A stretch of DNA of 64,000 bases, taken from contig JACKBN010000002.1 of assembly GCA_020634565.1 (NCBI GenBank), positions 124,001 to 188,000 on the forward strand, read 5' to 3'. Below are positions 23,931 to 33,007 of this stretch, piece by piece. The notes under the pieces were generated by a model. The model ran no database searches and was not told the origin of the DNA. It worked only from the letters and a program-made list of their open reading frames with translations. Position 1 is the first letter of the stretch; every line of letters starts with the position of its first letter. The translations under genes were made by a program, and so were the position numbers. The stretch comes from Ardenticatenaceae bacterium. Lineage in GTDB: Bacteria; Chloroflexota; Anaerolineae; Promineifilales; Promineifilaceae.

Positions 23931-24935
23931 CGCAATCGAGGATTCCATTAGCGCCAGCACCATTTGTTCCGTGGCGGCAGCGCGGGCTTGCCAGGGCTGG
24001 ATGAAGAGGGCCGTTTTAGGATACTGGTTGATGAGCTCCTGGTAGCCGCTTTGCCAGCTGCGACACATTTCTTGCAGCGTTCTGAGGAGTGGGGGAAGGG
24101 CGTCATACTGTACGGCCGTTCTCAACAAATTCAGTAGCATCGTTTCCCGGCTGCCAAAACCGCGTGGCAGGTCAAATTGGCGGCCTAGCTGGCCAATGGT
24201 GTCTCGGCTGAGGTAAATGCCGCTGAGCGCAGGCAGCAGCAGAAAGTGGACAATCTCTTTGAAGCCTGTTTTGTCGTTGGCCAGGATGTCGGGCACGGGC
24301 GGCAGAAAGGCCGGCGGCGCAGAGGCGCTGCGGGCCAGCTCATCTGCATGGGAGAGCAGCAGGTTCAGCGTCACCTGGGCCAGTTCCGCAAAAAAGGGAT
24401 TGGCTTGCTGCTGGATGGCCAGCAAGCAGGTGGGTGCCCAGCGCAGCAGATGGCTTTGCAGGAAAAACTGCTGCTTTGTCTGCCAATCGTTCGCGGCCGC
24501 CAGCTGGTCAGATTCGGATGCTTCGGCTTCTTGGGTGACTAAAAAAGCGAGGCAGGCCAGTTCGTGCCCCAGATGATCGGCCTGGTTGTTGGTTACGGCC
24601 GTTTGCCAGCCGAGTTGAAATGCGTGTTGGTTGACAACGGCCGTCACATCACCCCCTACCAGTCCATCTTCCCCTAAAAAGAAGCTCTCGTAAGGAAAAA
24701 TGTTGAACTGGAACAGCTCGTGATGGTTGGCGGCTGCGTTATCGGCGATATATGGTTTGGGTAAAACGGCCGTTAATTCTGGAATTTGTTGAATGTAAGG
24801 CAGTGAAACGGCCGTAATCCCTTGTAAAAAGAGTTCGCTAAATAAGCGGTAACTGTAACTTCTAGCTCGCGCCAGTTGAGCCTGGCTTAAGCCGGACCCA
24901 CTCGGTGTGGGGGAGCCGGGATTGGAAAAAGGCAT
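23925..24935 (-). CDS. TorD/DmsD-family molybdoenzyme chaperone-like protein
   Basis: 336 residues, helical, cytosolic. ARSYSYRLFSELFL and FNIFPYESFFLGEDG resemble the N-terminal helices and the E-x-P-Y-E signature region of TorD/DmsD/NarJ chaperones, which load cofactor into DMSO-reductase family enzymes. It is longer than the usual 200 residues, so a second helical region is present. A molybdopterin oxidoreductase lies 5 kb upstream in the same direction, supporting the role. Its start overlaps the YeeE-like gene by 74 bases. Confidence 0.65.
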   Translation of the reverse strand: MPFSNPGSPTPSGSGLSQAQLARARSYSYRLFSELFLQGITAVSLPYIQQIPELTAVLPKPYIADNAAANHHELFQFNIFPYESFFLGEDGLVGGDVTAVVNQHAFQLGWQTAVTNNQADHLGHELACLAFLVTQEAEASESDQLAAANDWQTKQQFFLQSHLLRWAPTCLLAIQQQANPFFAELAQVTLNLLLSHADELARSASAPPAFLPPVPDILANDKTGFKEIVHFLLLPALSGIYLSRDTIGQLGRQFDLPRGFGSRETMLLNLLRTAVQYDALPPLLRTLQEMCRSWQSGYQELINQYPKTALFIQPWQARAAATEQMVLALMESSIAE

Positions 24936-25323
24936 ACAAGTACATTCCTGTCATAGCGCCCATGAACGTAAAAATCATTAAAAAGTTACCGGCTCCAATG
25001 TAGGCGTAAATGGGGCCGGGGCACGCGCCGGTAATGGCCCAGCCCATGCCAAAAATAGTGCCACCGATGACATTGCCGGGATGAAACGGCCGTTGCTTAA
25101 TTACAATGGCCTCCCCTTCAATTGTCCGCGCTTCAAAGCGCCGAATCAAGAAAATGGAGACAGCCCCCACCGCAATCGCCGAGCAAATCACCAGATACAT
25201 ATACGGGTCTTTAAAATGGAACATATCGTTGATGTTAAACCACGAAATGACCTGTGACTTAACCAACACGATTCCAAAATAGATACCAACCAGCAGCGTC
25301 ATTAGTTTGTTTTTGAAGGTCAT
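24862..25323 (-). CDS. YeeE/YedE-family transporter half (C-terminal type, DUF6691-like)
   Basis: 153 residues, four hydrophobic segments. GWAITGACPGPIYAYIGAG holds the conserved cysteine loop of YeeE/YedE (TsuA) sulfur transporters, which move thiosulfate through cysteine-lined re-entrant loops. It is paired with the gene at 25333; together the two halves equal one full-length TsuA. AGGAG precedes the ATG. Context with persulfide dioxygenase and SQR supports a sulfur substrate. Confidence 0.82.
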   Translation of the reverse strand: MTFKNKLMTLLVGIYFGIVLVKSQVISWFNINDMFHFKDPYMYLVICSAIAVGAVSIFLIRRFEARTIEGEAIVIKQRPFHPGNVIGGTIFGMGWAITGACPGPIYAYIGAGNFLMIFTFMGAMTGMYLYAFFQSRLPHTEWVRLKPGSTGAS

Positions 25324-25332
25324 GATTATCTC

Positions 25333-25824
25333 CTAGTTGATAAAGAGCGGCATAATAAACCAGGTGGAAATTAAGCCGCCCACGAAGAAAAAGATCGTGG
25401 CTACCAGGCTAGACAAATTCAGGGAAGAAATCCCCATGATGGTATGGCCAGATGTGCAGCCCCCCGCATACCGCGTGCCAAAGCCAATCAGGATGCCGCC
25501 AGCAAACAAACCTAAAGCACCCAGCGGCGACGCATAAAAGGTGGGCAGAAAATTGCCTGGCTCTGTAGAGAGTAAAAAATTGCCGACAAAACCGCCAATC
25601 AACACCCCCAGCACAAAAATGAGGCTGCCGATGTGATCCCGCCAGTTGTAATTTTTACTCAAATAGGGGAGTTTGGTGTTGGGCATGCAGGCTGCACCAA
25701 GGTGGCGCAAACTGCTGGAGATGCCAAAGTTCCGACCGGTTAGCAGCAGCAAGATGGGGACCGTGAGGCCAATCAGGGGACCGGAAATATACCAGGGCCA
25801 CGGTTCAAGAAGCCATTCTAACAT
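25333..25824 (-). CDS. YeeE/YedE-family transporter half (N-terminal type)
   Basis: About 163 residues, four or five hydrophobic segments. RYAGGCTSGHTIMGIS is the hallmark cysteine loop of the family. The start at 25824 (MLEWLLEPWPWY) has AAGGAG upstream; the longer reading frame adds 18 codons without support. It is followed after nine bases by the other half. Together they likely import thiosulfate or a related species. Confidence 0.82.
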   Translation of the reverse strand: MLEWLLEPWPWYISGPLIGLTVPILLLLTGRNFGISSSLRHLGAACMPNTKLPYLSKNYNWRDHIGSLIFVLGVLIGGFVGNFLLSTEPGNFLPTFYASPLGALGLFAGGILIGFGTRYAGGCTSGHTIMGISSLNLSSLVATIFFFVGGLISTWFIMPLFIN

Positions 25825-26069
25825 CTTTCTCTCCTTGTTAAGTTGTTGCGGATGCCCTCTCAAAATGGGAGAAGGCACCCCAGGTTACAGGTGTTTGCTA
25901 CAGTTGATGGCTTTCACTTTTGTGGTGCTGGGCACGCAATGGACTACAGCGAAAGCCCATTTGGGGGAGTGCCACGCACCTGGTTTATGAATGCCAACGG
26001 AGCAGGAAGGTCCAGTCACCCAGATCCTTCCTGCTCCACAATCCTCTTCTTCTCTACTTGCCAAAACGA

Positions 26070-27497
26070 CTAAATATTACAGACTTTTCCTTCACCATCT
26101 CGCATGGGGAACCCAGCTGCTTCCCATGCTTCCATACCGCCAGTGACGTTGTACAGATGCTTGAAGCCTTCCCGCTTCATCACGCTGATGGCGGTGCTGG
26201 AGCGCTTGCCCGTGGCGCAAGTGACGGCAATGTGCTGCTCTTTGCCGAGGGACAGCGTGGGCAGCATGGCTGGGCTGGTGAGTTGTTCTACCATGCGCGT
26301 GTAGGTCAGAAGGTGGGCTTTTTCGATGTGGCCTTCGTCCCATTCTTCCTCGTCGCGCACGTCCAGCACTTGCAGGCCGTTGGTAGACAGTTTGTGATGC
26401 AGATCATGGACATCCATCTGCGGTACACACTCGGCATGATTGCCCGCTTCCATCCAGGCATCAATGCCGCCTTCCAGGAATCCGGCGACGCGGCTGTGCA
26501 GGGCAATGAAGGCCATTTTGTAGATTGCTTCCTGGGCCTCTTCATCTTTGTCCATCAGCAAAATCAGCGGCGCATCGTCGGGGGTCATCCAGCCGACACG
26601 CTGCTCAAATTCACTGCTGGAAAGCTGCACGTTAAACGAACCGGGGATATGGCCTGCGCCAAATGTTGCGGAGGAACGGCCGTCTACAACCACGGCACCC
26701 TCGTTCATCATCGCTTTGACCTGAACGGCCGTTAGCGGTTTGGCTGTGGGAATCTCTTTGGTGAGCGGAATTTTGCCCTGATTGGTCGCCACAATGTTCA
26801 GGATATTGGCCGGTTTCAGCGGCTGATCTTCCTGCATGTAATGGACAAATCGCTCTTTATCTTTAAATTTCAGGGAATCGTTGAAGCGTCGTTCGTACCC
26901 AACCGTAGTGGCAACCTTGCCACTTGTGACGCGTCCTCAGGTAGACCCGGCGAGATGGCCGGGATAAACCTCAACGTGGTCGGGTAAATTTAAGAAGCGG
27001 GGGATGGCCACGTCAAACAAAACGGGCGCCCCTTCATCGCCAGCCTGGGCCAGATCAGGCCGAGCTACATCACCCACAAGCACAAAATCGGCCGTGAGGA
27101 TGAACCACGGCTCGTCGCCGCGAGGGAAATCGTAGACGAGCAGGTTGATTTGCTCCGGGCGGTGGCCGGGCACATGAACAATCTCCAGACCTACGCCACC
27201 CATGCGAATCATGTCGCCATGCTTCACGCGTGTTGCTTCATAAGCGATGTCTGCCAATTCGGGCAGAATTAGTTCCGCACCCGTAGCTTCGGCCAGCCAG
27301 GTGGCGCCGGAAACGTGGTCGGCATGGCTGTGCGAATCAATGACGTAGCGGATTTTCGACTTTTTCTCTTTGGCCATGTCGAGGTAAGGCTGAATATCCC
27401 ACAGCGGGTCAAAAACGGCGCACTCGCCCGTTTGCTGACAGCCGATCATGTAGGTGGCACAGCCCGTCTCTTCACGGATTAAGGTTTCAAACCACAT
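26070..27497 (-). CDS. CstB-like persulfide dioxygenase/rhodanese with in-frame UGA at the conserved Cys (candidate selenoprotein)
   Basis: Read through the UGA at 26939-26937, the gene encodes 475 residues. Residues 1-185 are an MBL-fold persulfide dioxygenase with metal motif HSHADH (His56, His58, Asp60, His61) and YPGH. Residues about 240-355 form a pseudo-rhodanese domain lacking the cysteine, and 360-475 a rhodanese with active-site loop CATGKRSS (Cys427). This is the order of staphylococcal CstB. The UGA is codon 187 in HLAGST-x-GRVTSGK, where relatives have Cys (GSxCG). The frame is open on both sides with no shift, so this is not an indel. A SECIS-like hairpin follows. It probably oxidises persulfide to sulfite and transfers sulfur to make thiosulfate. 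The alternative is a nonsense change or a base error. Confidence 0.75.
26907..26939 (-). promoter_or_regulatory. Candidate bacterial SECIS: UGA plus downstream stem-loop
   Basis: After the UGA (26939-26937) come 12 bases, then a perfect 7-bp stem AGUGGCA/UGCCACU (26924-26907) with loop AGGU. The loop G is 20 bases beyond the UGA. Known bacterial SECIS elements need a short stem within the coding region, a G in the first two loop positions, and roughly 16-37 bases to that G; E. coli fdhF also has an AGGU-type loop. No selA, selB, selC or selD gene is in the window. Confidence 0.5.
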
Positions 27498-27620
27498 ATG
27501 ATCTTTCCTCTTTCCTATTCGGTCAGTTCAGTGAAACTTGTAAAAGTGGGTACTAGTGTACTAATTCGATGCAAATTGCTGGTAAGGGCAATGTAAAGAT
27601 TTGGTAAGGAACTTTCGGAG

Positions 27621-27694
27621 GTAATTGGTTAATTGAGTAATTAGGCAATTGAGTAATTCGACTGTAATTACTCAATTACCAGTTACCCAATTAC
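27621..27694. repeat. Palindromic element, GTAATTG family
   Basis: The left arm repeats TAATTGAGTAATT-like units and the right arm returns AATTACTCAATTACC. It fills the space between the SQR stop and the persulfide dioxygenase leader. Its AT-rich sequence differs from the other families but its design is the same. Confidence 0.7.
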
Positions 27695-27698
27695 ATGC

Positions 27699-28892
27699 CT
27701 ACGCCCGCCCGCGCAGCATACCGTGCCAATAAATGCGGGGTAGCCCGTGGGCCTTGAGCGCGTACATGCTGTACCGTTCTTCGGATTGGTCGAAGGGGAA
27801 GGTTTCTTGTGGCTGCTTGTCGTAGCCAAACTCGGCCAGGATGAGCGTGCCATAACCGGTAACCAATGGGCAGGAGGTGTAGCCATCGTAATGTCCGGTT
27901 AACGGCCGTCCGGCCATCGCCGCCAACAAATTTTCCACCAAAACAGGGGCCTGCTTGCGGATGGCTGCGCCCGTCTTGGAGGTGGGCATGCTGCTGGAAT
28001 CACCGCAGGAGAAGACGTTGGGGTAGCGCACGTGCTGTGTGGTGTGCTGATCAACATCTACCCAACCCGTCGAGGCGGCCAATTTGCTCTTCTTAATGAA
28101 ATCTGGCGCGCTTTGGCGTGGTGTCACGTGAATCATGTCATACTTCATTACAATTTGGTCGCCGCCACCCACTGGCTCAAAAATCGCTTCTTTGCTGTCT
28201 GGGCGCAGGGCCACCAGTTCAGTGTTGTAGTGCGCTTCGATGCCTTTGCGGTCAATGACCCGATTCAATGAATCGGCATACTTTTTCACGCCAAAGATGC
28301 TGCCCGTGCCGGAGACAAACTTCACATTGATGTTGTTGCGCACGCCAGAGCGGCGGAAATGATCTTCAGCCAAATAGCAGATTTTTTGCGGCGCCCCGGC
28401 GCATTTTACGCCCGTGCTGGGCTGGGTGAAGATAGCCGTGCCGCTCTTTAAGCTTTTAATATTTTCCCAGGTGGAATTAACGGTTTCCCAGGAGTAATTG
28501 CTGCATACGCCGGTGCCGGGCTGGCCCACGCTTTCTTTCAGGCCGGGAATGGCGTCCCAATCAATTTGGATACCGGCGGTGACAATTAAATAATCGTAGC
28601 TAATGGTGTTGCCACTGGCGGTGGTGACGGTGTTGTTATCGGGGTCGAAGGTGTCTACGCGGTCTTGAATCCAATCGACGCCAGCGGGAACGTAATCGCG
28701 TTCATCCCGCTCGGTGACGGAGCGGTCAAAGACGCCTGCACCAACCAATGTCCACAGTGGTTGGTAGTAATGTTTGCTGGACGGTTCAATAAGGCCCATA
28801 TCGGGGGCATTAGGCAGCAAAGCCAGTTTGGAGGCGACGGTTAAACCGGCGGTGCCACCGCCAACGATGAGTACCTGATAATGATCTTTCAT
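27699..28892 (-). CDS. sqr: Sulfide:quinone oxidoreductase (SQRDL-like)
   Basis: About 397 residues. The N-terminal FAD motif is VGGGTAGLTVASKL. PSTGVKCAGAPQKICYLAED carries the first redox cysteine in the segment typical of the mitochondrial-type (SQRDL) branch, and FSCGDSSSMPTSKTGAAI is the C-terminal FAD segment; TSCPLVTGYG holds another conserved cysteine. It oxidises sulfide to a persulfide while reducing quinone at the membrane surface. The start at 28892 (MKDHYQVLIVGGG) has AAGGAG upstream. It lies directly ahead of the persulfide dioxygenase gene, the natural next step. Confidence 0.88.
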   Translation of the reverse strand: MKDHYQVLIVGGGTAGLTVASKLALLPNAPDMGLIEPSSKHYYQPLWTLVGAGVFDRSVTERDERDYVPAGVDWIQDRVDTFDPDNNTVTTASGNTISYDYLIVTAGIQIDWDAIPGLKESVGQPGTGVCSNYSWETVNSTWENIKSLKSGTAIFTQPSTGVKCAGAPQKICYLAEDHFRRSGVRNNINVKFVSGTGSIFGVKKYADSLNRVIDRKGIEAHYNTELVALRPDSKEAIFEPVGGGDQIVMKYDMIHVTPRQSAPDFIKKSKLAASTGWVDVDQHTTQHVRYPNVFSCGDSSSMPTSKTGAAIRKQAPVLVENLLAAMAGRPLTGHYDGYTSCPLVTGYGTLILAEFGYDKQPQETFPFDQSEERYSMYALKAHGLPRIYWHGMLRGRA

Positions 28893-28962
28893 GTGGGAAT
28901 CTCCTTGGATTTTGAGTAACTTTTTCTCGCTTGTCATGCCCGCGCAGGCGGGTGTTCATTTT

Positions 28963-29634
28963 TTACAAACTACGGCCGAATCGTTTACCGAAATTCAGCA
29001 AAAAGCCGAGCGCATTTTGGATGTCGGGGTCGTTCAGGCTGCGCAGCAGGGCAAAGAGGCCAACTTTTTCGCGGGGGTCGCTTTTGGCGGCGACCATGGA
29101 CTGAGCCATTGACCCTAACGTGCGCACTGCTTCTGGACTGAGCATGCCGGATTCGGCTTCCAGCAGCACCTCGAACATTTCGCCCAGCTGGGCCAGATTG
29201 GCGGGCTGTGTCGCTTTTTCGGCGATTTGCAGCCCCATTTTCAGGCGGGATTCGAGGTCGAGGGAAACGGCCGTTTCATCCACCATATCCCCCACCATCG
29301 CTACCAAACCTGGTGCCTCATCAGCGAAGGCCAGCAGTTGATCCAGCTTGGCCACCATCTCCGGCGCGGTCAGCTTTTCGGCGATGGCCAGCCCGGCGCG
29401 CAGGCGGGCTTCGATGTCCACACCACGAGCCGCAGCGCTGCGCACCGTCTCGTCCACCATGTCGCCGACCATCGCGGCCATGCCTGGCCCCTGCTGCACC
29501 AGGTCGGCTAGCGTGTTCACCGTCTGCTCCAGCGACTCGATCCGGTCGAGCAGGCGGGTGAGCGCGGCCACGGTTTGCGGTTCGTTGAGCTTGGCTTGCA
29601 AGGTCGCCGAACCATTCATTGGCATGCTTTGCAT
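28963..29634 (-). CDS. DUF1641 protein, SQR partner
   Basis: About 223 residues, helical. A repeated segment (AAMVGDMVDETVRSA and VAMVGDMVDETAVSL) shows internal duplication. DUF1641 proteins are found with sulfide:quinone oxidoreductases and with formate-dehydrogenase clusters; function unknown, possibly a membrane-surface or assembly factor. The ATG at 29634 has AGGAGG five bases upstream; a GTG six bases earlier would overlap that site. It is co-directional with SQR (70 bases). Confidence 0.8.
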   Translation of the reverse strand: MQSMPMNGSATLQAKLNEPQTVAALTRLLDRIESLEQTVNTLADLVQQGPGMAAMVGDMVDETVRSAAARGVDIEARLRAGLAIAEKLTAPEMVAKLDQLLAFADEAPGLVAMVGDMVDETAVSLDLESRLKMGLQIAEKATQPANLAQLGEMFEVLLEAESGMLSPEAVRTLGSMAQSMVAAKSDPREKVGLFALLRSLNDPDIQNALGFLLNFGKRFGRSL

Positions 29635-29721
29635 AGTCACCTCCTTCCAAGCGGAACCATGCCGGGTTCGCGCCGGAAATTAAGTTGATAAACAGTATTC
29701 AGTTAATGAAGCTGCTTGGTT

Positions 29722-32700
29722 TTATTCGCGCCCGAATGGTTTTTCGGGCAGTTTGTAGGCTTCCTTGATCGGTTTGAGTGGACGCTTGAGCCAGAACGGC
29801 CGTCTCGTGCCGTCCGGGCTGGTGTCAATGGCTGAGCGCGTTAGCCCCTTCCACTCTTCATAAACCTGCATCGAGCGGGTGGTATCCACCCAGACGTCGC
29901 CATGCTTGTCATGCGGCTTCGCTTTGGTCACATTGACTGCCTTTTGCAGCCAGCAGTGCGCGCCACTAAGCGGGTCTGGATGTACGGCGTGGGTCAAATT
30001 CTGGTGTACACCCACATCCTTCCACCAGATACGCTCGGTGTCCGGGTCAAACGTGCTCCAGGCTGAGCCACCTTTGAGGATGTTTAGCTTGTGCTCCGTG
30101 CCGTTTTCCTCTAGCCGGGCCAGGGCCGACATGCCGGGGTTCACGCCCATGTCTTCCTGCAACCGCCAGCGGCCCAGATGGTGGCTCATCGCCACGACAC
30201 CTGGCTTGATGCCCTCGGTGACCCATACCTTGTCTACAAAGTAGCCAATTTCGGTTTCCACGCGGATGAGGTCGCCGGTGGCCACGCCCAGCCGCTGGGC
30301 ATCGCTGGGATGCATCCAGACCGGGTTTTTGTGGCTGATTTCGTAGAGCCACTTGGCGTTGGCGCTGCGGGTGTGGATCAGCGTCGGCAGACGGAAGTTG
30401 GGCAGCAGCAGCATTTCGCCCTTGCTGCGGTCGATGTTGTCGGGATGCACGTGGCTCTTGAGCGGCCAGGGAATGGTGTAATCTTTTTCCGGCCAGCCCC
30501 ATTCATGCATGGTTGGGCTGAAAAACTCCAGCTTGCGGCTGGGCGTGCCCAGACCGGTTTTGGCTTTGCCGTCAACAACAACGCCGACGACTTTGCCATC
30601 TTGTTGAATGCGCTTTTTCTCGTCAATTTGGAGATTGGGGATTGGAGATTGGAGATTGCCTGCGGTATCCATCTCTAATCTCCAATCTCCAATCTCTTTT
30701 TCATACGGCACGTAGTTGTGAGATTTCACTTCAAAGACGCCGTATTTGCGCATGTAGGCCAGCGGCGTGAGCCCTTCGGCGGCGGCGGCTTCCGGTAGGC
30801 CGGGCACGCTGTTCTCGAAAATCCACTGGTGATATTCGTCCTGGGTGATGACTTCGCCGGGGCGGTATGGGCTTTCAAAATATTGGCGGATGCCCAGGCT
30901 GCCGTCCGGGTCCATATTCACGGACAGCTCGACCCACAGCTCGTTTTCTTCCCACACCTCGCCGGGATTGGCTTCCCAGGTGTATTTCACTTTTTGGCCG
31001 AGACGCTCCATGGCCACGCGGCGCACCGGTTGGCGGAAGGCCAGCCATTGGCCAGAGTGGGTTTCCTGGCTCATCAAATCGTGCCGCTCGCCGGAGTGAC
31101 CCATCGGCAAGATGTAGTCGGCAAACCAGGCGGATTCGTTCCAGGTGGGGGTGAGGGCAACGTGGCATTTGATTTGCTCTTCATTGCGCAGTGATTTGAG
31201 CCACATGAAGCCGTCGGGATTGATCCACATTGGGTTGTAGACGCGGGTGAAGTAAACGTCGATGTCGCCGCGCCCTTCTTCCAGGAAGTGGGGTAGGAGG
31301 AAGCTCATTTCATAATGGGCAAAGGTCCATTCGTGGGGCAGATGCAGCTCGTTCCAGGTGTCGCCAGCGGGGGGGCTTTTGAACGGCTTGGGCACAAATT
31401 TGCTCCAGCTGTTGGCGTTCACGCCACCGGGCGTGCCGACGCTGCCGGTGAGCACGTTGAGGAAAAACAGGCAACGAGCGACTTGCCAACCACCCAGGTT
31501 ACCGATGCTTGCGCTGCGCCAGGTGTGGGTAGCTAAACGGCCGTCGCAATTTGCCACCAATCTTGCCGTCTCGGCAATCCGCTCAACGGGTACTTGTGAC
31601 TCTTCGGCCGCACGTTCAAACGTGAATTCGGCGTAGAGGGATTTGAGTGCTTTGTCGAAATATTCGAAATCGGGAGATTGGAGATTGGAGATTTGAGATT
31701 GCAGGGCAGAATCTCCAATCTCCAATCTCCCGTCTCCAATTGCTTCTAAAGTCTCTTCCCAATTCACCCAACGGCGCACAAAATCTTTGTTGTACTGGCC
31801 GGTTTGCAGCAGGTGGTTGGCGATGGCGAGCAGGACGGTTTGTTCGCTGCCGGGCCAGGTGGGCAGCCAGACGTCGCTGAGGCTGGCGGTGTTGCTGAGG
31901 CGCGGGTCGAAGGTGATGAGCTTGGCCCCATCCATTTTGCCCTCAATGATGCGCTGGGCGTGCGGGTTGAAGTAGTGGCCTGTTTCAGGTGGCTGGAGAT
32001 GAGCAGGATGACGCGGGCGTTGGCATGGTCCGGGCTGGGGCGGTCGAAAGCGCCCCAGAGGTAATAGCCCAGCCGTGCCCCGGCGGAGCAGATGTTGGTG
32101 TGGCTGTTGTGCCCATCGACGCCCCAGGCCTGGATGGCGCGGTTGGTGTAATGATCCTCACCGGGACGGCCGACATGGTACATGATGCCGTCTTTGCGCT
32201 TCAGGCGGCTCTCGCGCATTTTGGCCGAAATTTCGCTGACGGCTTCATCCCAGGTGATGCGCTTCCACTTGCCTTCGCCGCGTGCGCCAACGCGCTTGAG
32301 CGGGTAGAGGATGCGTTCGGGATCGTAAATCTGGTTGTGGGTGGCGGGGCCTTTGGCGCAGTTGCGGCCGCGGCTGCCGGGATGTTTGGGATTGCCTTCA
32401 AACTTCTTGATTTCCAGCGTGGTTTTGTCCACGTAAGCCAGCAGGCCGCAGGCACTTTCGCAGTTGAAGCAGATGGTGGGGACGAGCATGTAGCGGCGGG
32501 CGATTTTTGCGGCCACGCCTTGCCGTCGTACTCGACCCAGTTGTCCCAATATTCCACCGGAGGATACTGGCTGAGACGGCCGTCTGGCTGTTTCACCGTC
32601 AGCATGTGCACGTCGGACGGGGGCTTCATCAAATTCCGGTAAGGCTTGTCCGGCGACGTTGGTTTGTTGGGTGGGTAACGGCCGTTTCCGTTCCGGCGGC

Positions 32701-32756
32701 GCACCGACCTTGAGCATGTTGCTGAGAAAGTTGATTACTGAACGATTTTCACTCAT
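29722..32756 (-). CDS. Molybdopterin oxidoreductase, catalytic subunit (frameshifted in this assembly)
   Basis: About 1000 codons once frames are joined. The FeS site is CFNCESACG with a later Cys in GRNCAKGP. A probable Mo-ligand Cys lies in HTNICSAGAR, and the C-terminal molybdopterin-binding domain has TRSANAKWLYEISHKNPVWM. The frame changes near 31986 (HLETGHYFNPH needs one more C) and near 32504-32508 (AAAAA should be six A: KAWPQK to KIARRYML). A third shift is likely between 32640 and 32690. All are one-base deficits. It is the catalytic chain of a CISM-type complex with the FeS/NrfD protein. Sulfite, thiosulfate or polysulfide are possible substrates. Two palindromic repeats are encoded in frame. 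Confidence 0.72.
30629..30697. repeat. Palindromic GGAGATT element inside the molybdoenzyme gene, copy 1
   Basis: The left arm has four GGAGATT/GGGATT units and the right arm three AATCTCC units. It is read in frame (IGDWRLEMDTAGNLQSPIPN in the protein), giving a surface-loop-like insertion without breaking the gene. A second copy lies about 1 kb away in the same gene. Confidence 0.75.
31672..31741. repeat. Palindromic GGAGATT element inside the molybdoenzyme gene, copy 2
   Basis: The left arm is cgggagattggagattggag and the right arm aatctccaatctccaatctc. In the protein it reads IGDGRLEIGDSALQSQISNL, clearly related to the first copy (IGDWRLE...NLQSPIPNLQ). The same reading frame is used both times. 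Confidence 0.75.
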
Positions 32757-32761
32757 TTGTT

Positions 32762-33007
32762 TTACCGTAGTTTGTTTTGTAGCCTTTGCTGGTACTCTTT
32801 CAGCAGGCGAGATATTTCTTCAAGCTGTCGTGAAATATCTTTCTGAAACTCTCGTTGTTTCTCTTCGGATAGTGGGATTTCTAATTGAAACAATTCACAG
32901 TAACCTAAACCGTTGTTTGTAGGTACCCGCAGATCATGAATAAAGAGGGAAATTAGATCCACTAAATCGATGTTGTCATCGGGTTGGTGATGGGATGTAT
33001 CACTCAT
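32762..33007 (-). CDS. Miniature histidine-kinase DHp-like protein
   Basis: 81 residues. LISLFIHDLRVPTNNGLGYC matches the H-box of HisKA domains (F-x-H-[DE]-L-R-x-P) with His24. It is followed by a charged second helix EEKQREFQKDISRQLEEISR, so the chain equals one DHp helical hairpin with no ATPase domain. Its ATG overlaps the TAA of the FeS/NrfD gene (TAATG), so it is translationally coupled into the sulfur operon, and the molybdoenzyme start follows five bases after its stop. It could be a phosphotransfer or dimerisation module, or a complex-assembly factor that only resembles the H-box. Confidence 0.65.
   Translation of the reverse strand: MSDTSHHQPDDNIDLVDLISLFIHDLRVPTNNGLGYCELFQLEIPLSEEKQREFQKDISRQLEEISRLLKEYQQRLQNKLR

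Noticed and set aside
26937..26939. Reading the MBL and rhodanese parts as two separate genes or a frameshift
   Set aside because: The frame is the same on both sides of the UGA, no ribosome site precedes the rhodanese part, and homologues are single chains. Stop-codon readthrough or a base change explains it better.
30629..31741. CRISPR-like repeat units in the GGAGATT elements
   Set aside because: Units are 7-9 bases, without spacers of constant length and without cas genes; the design is a palindrome, not an array.
29722..32756. Two or three independent small molybdopterin proteins
   Set aside because: The overlapping frames join at one-base deficits into a single normal-length protein with its motifs in order.
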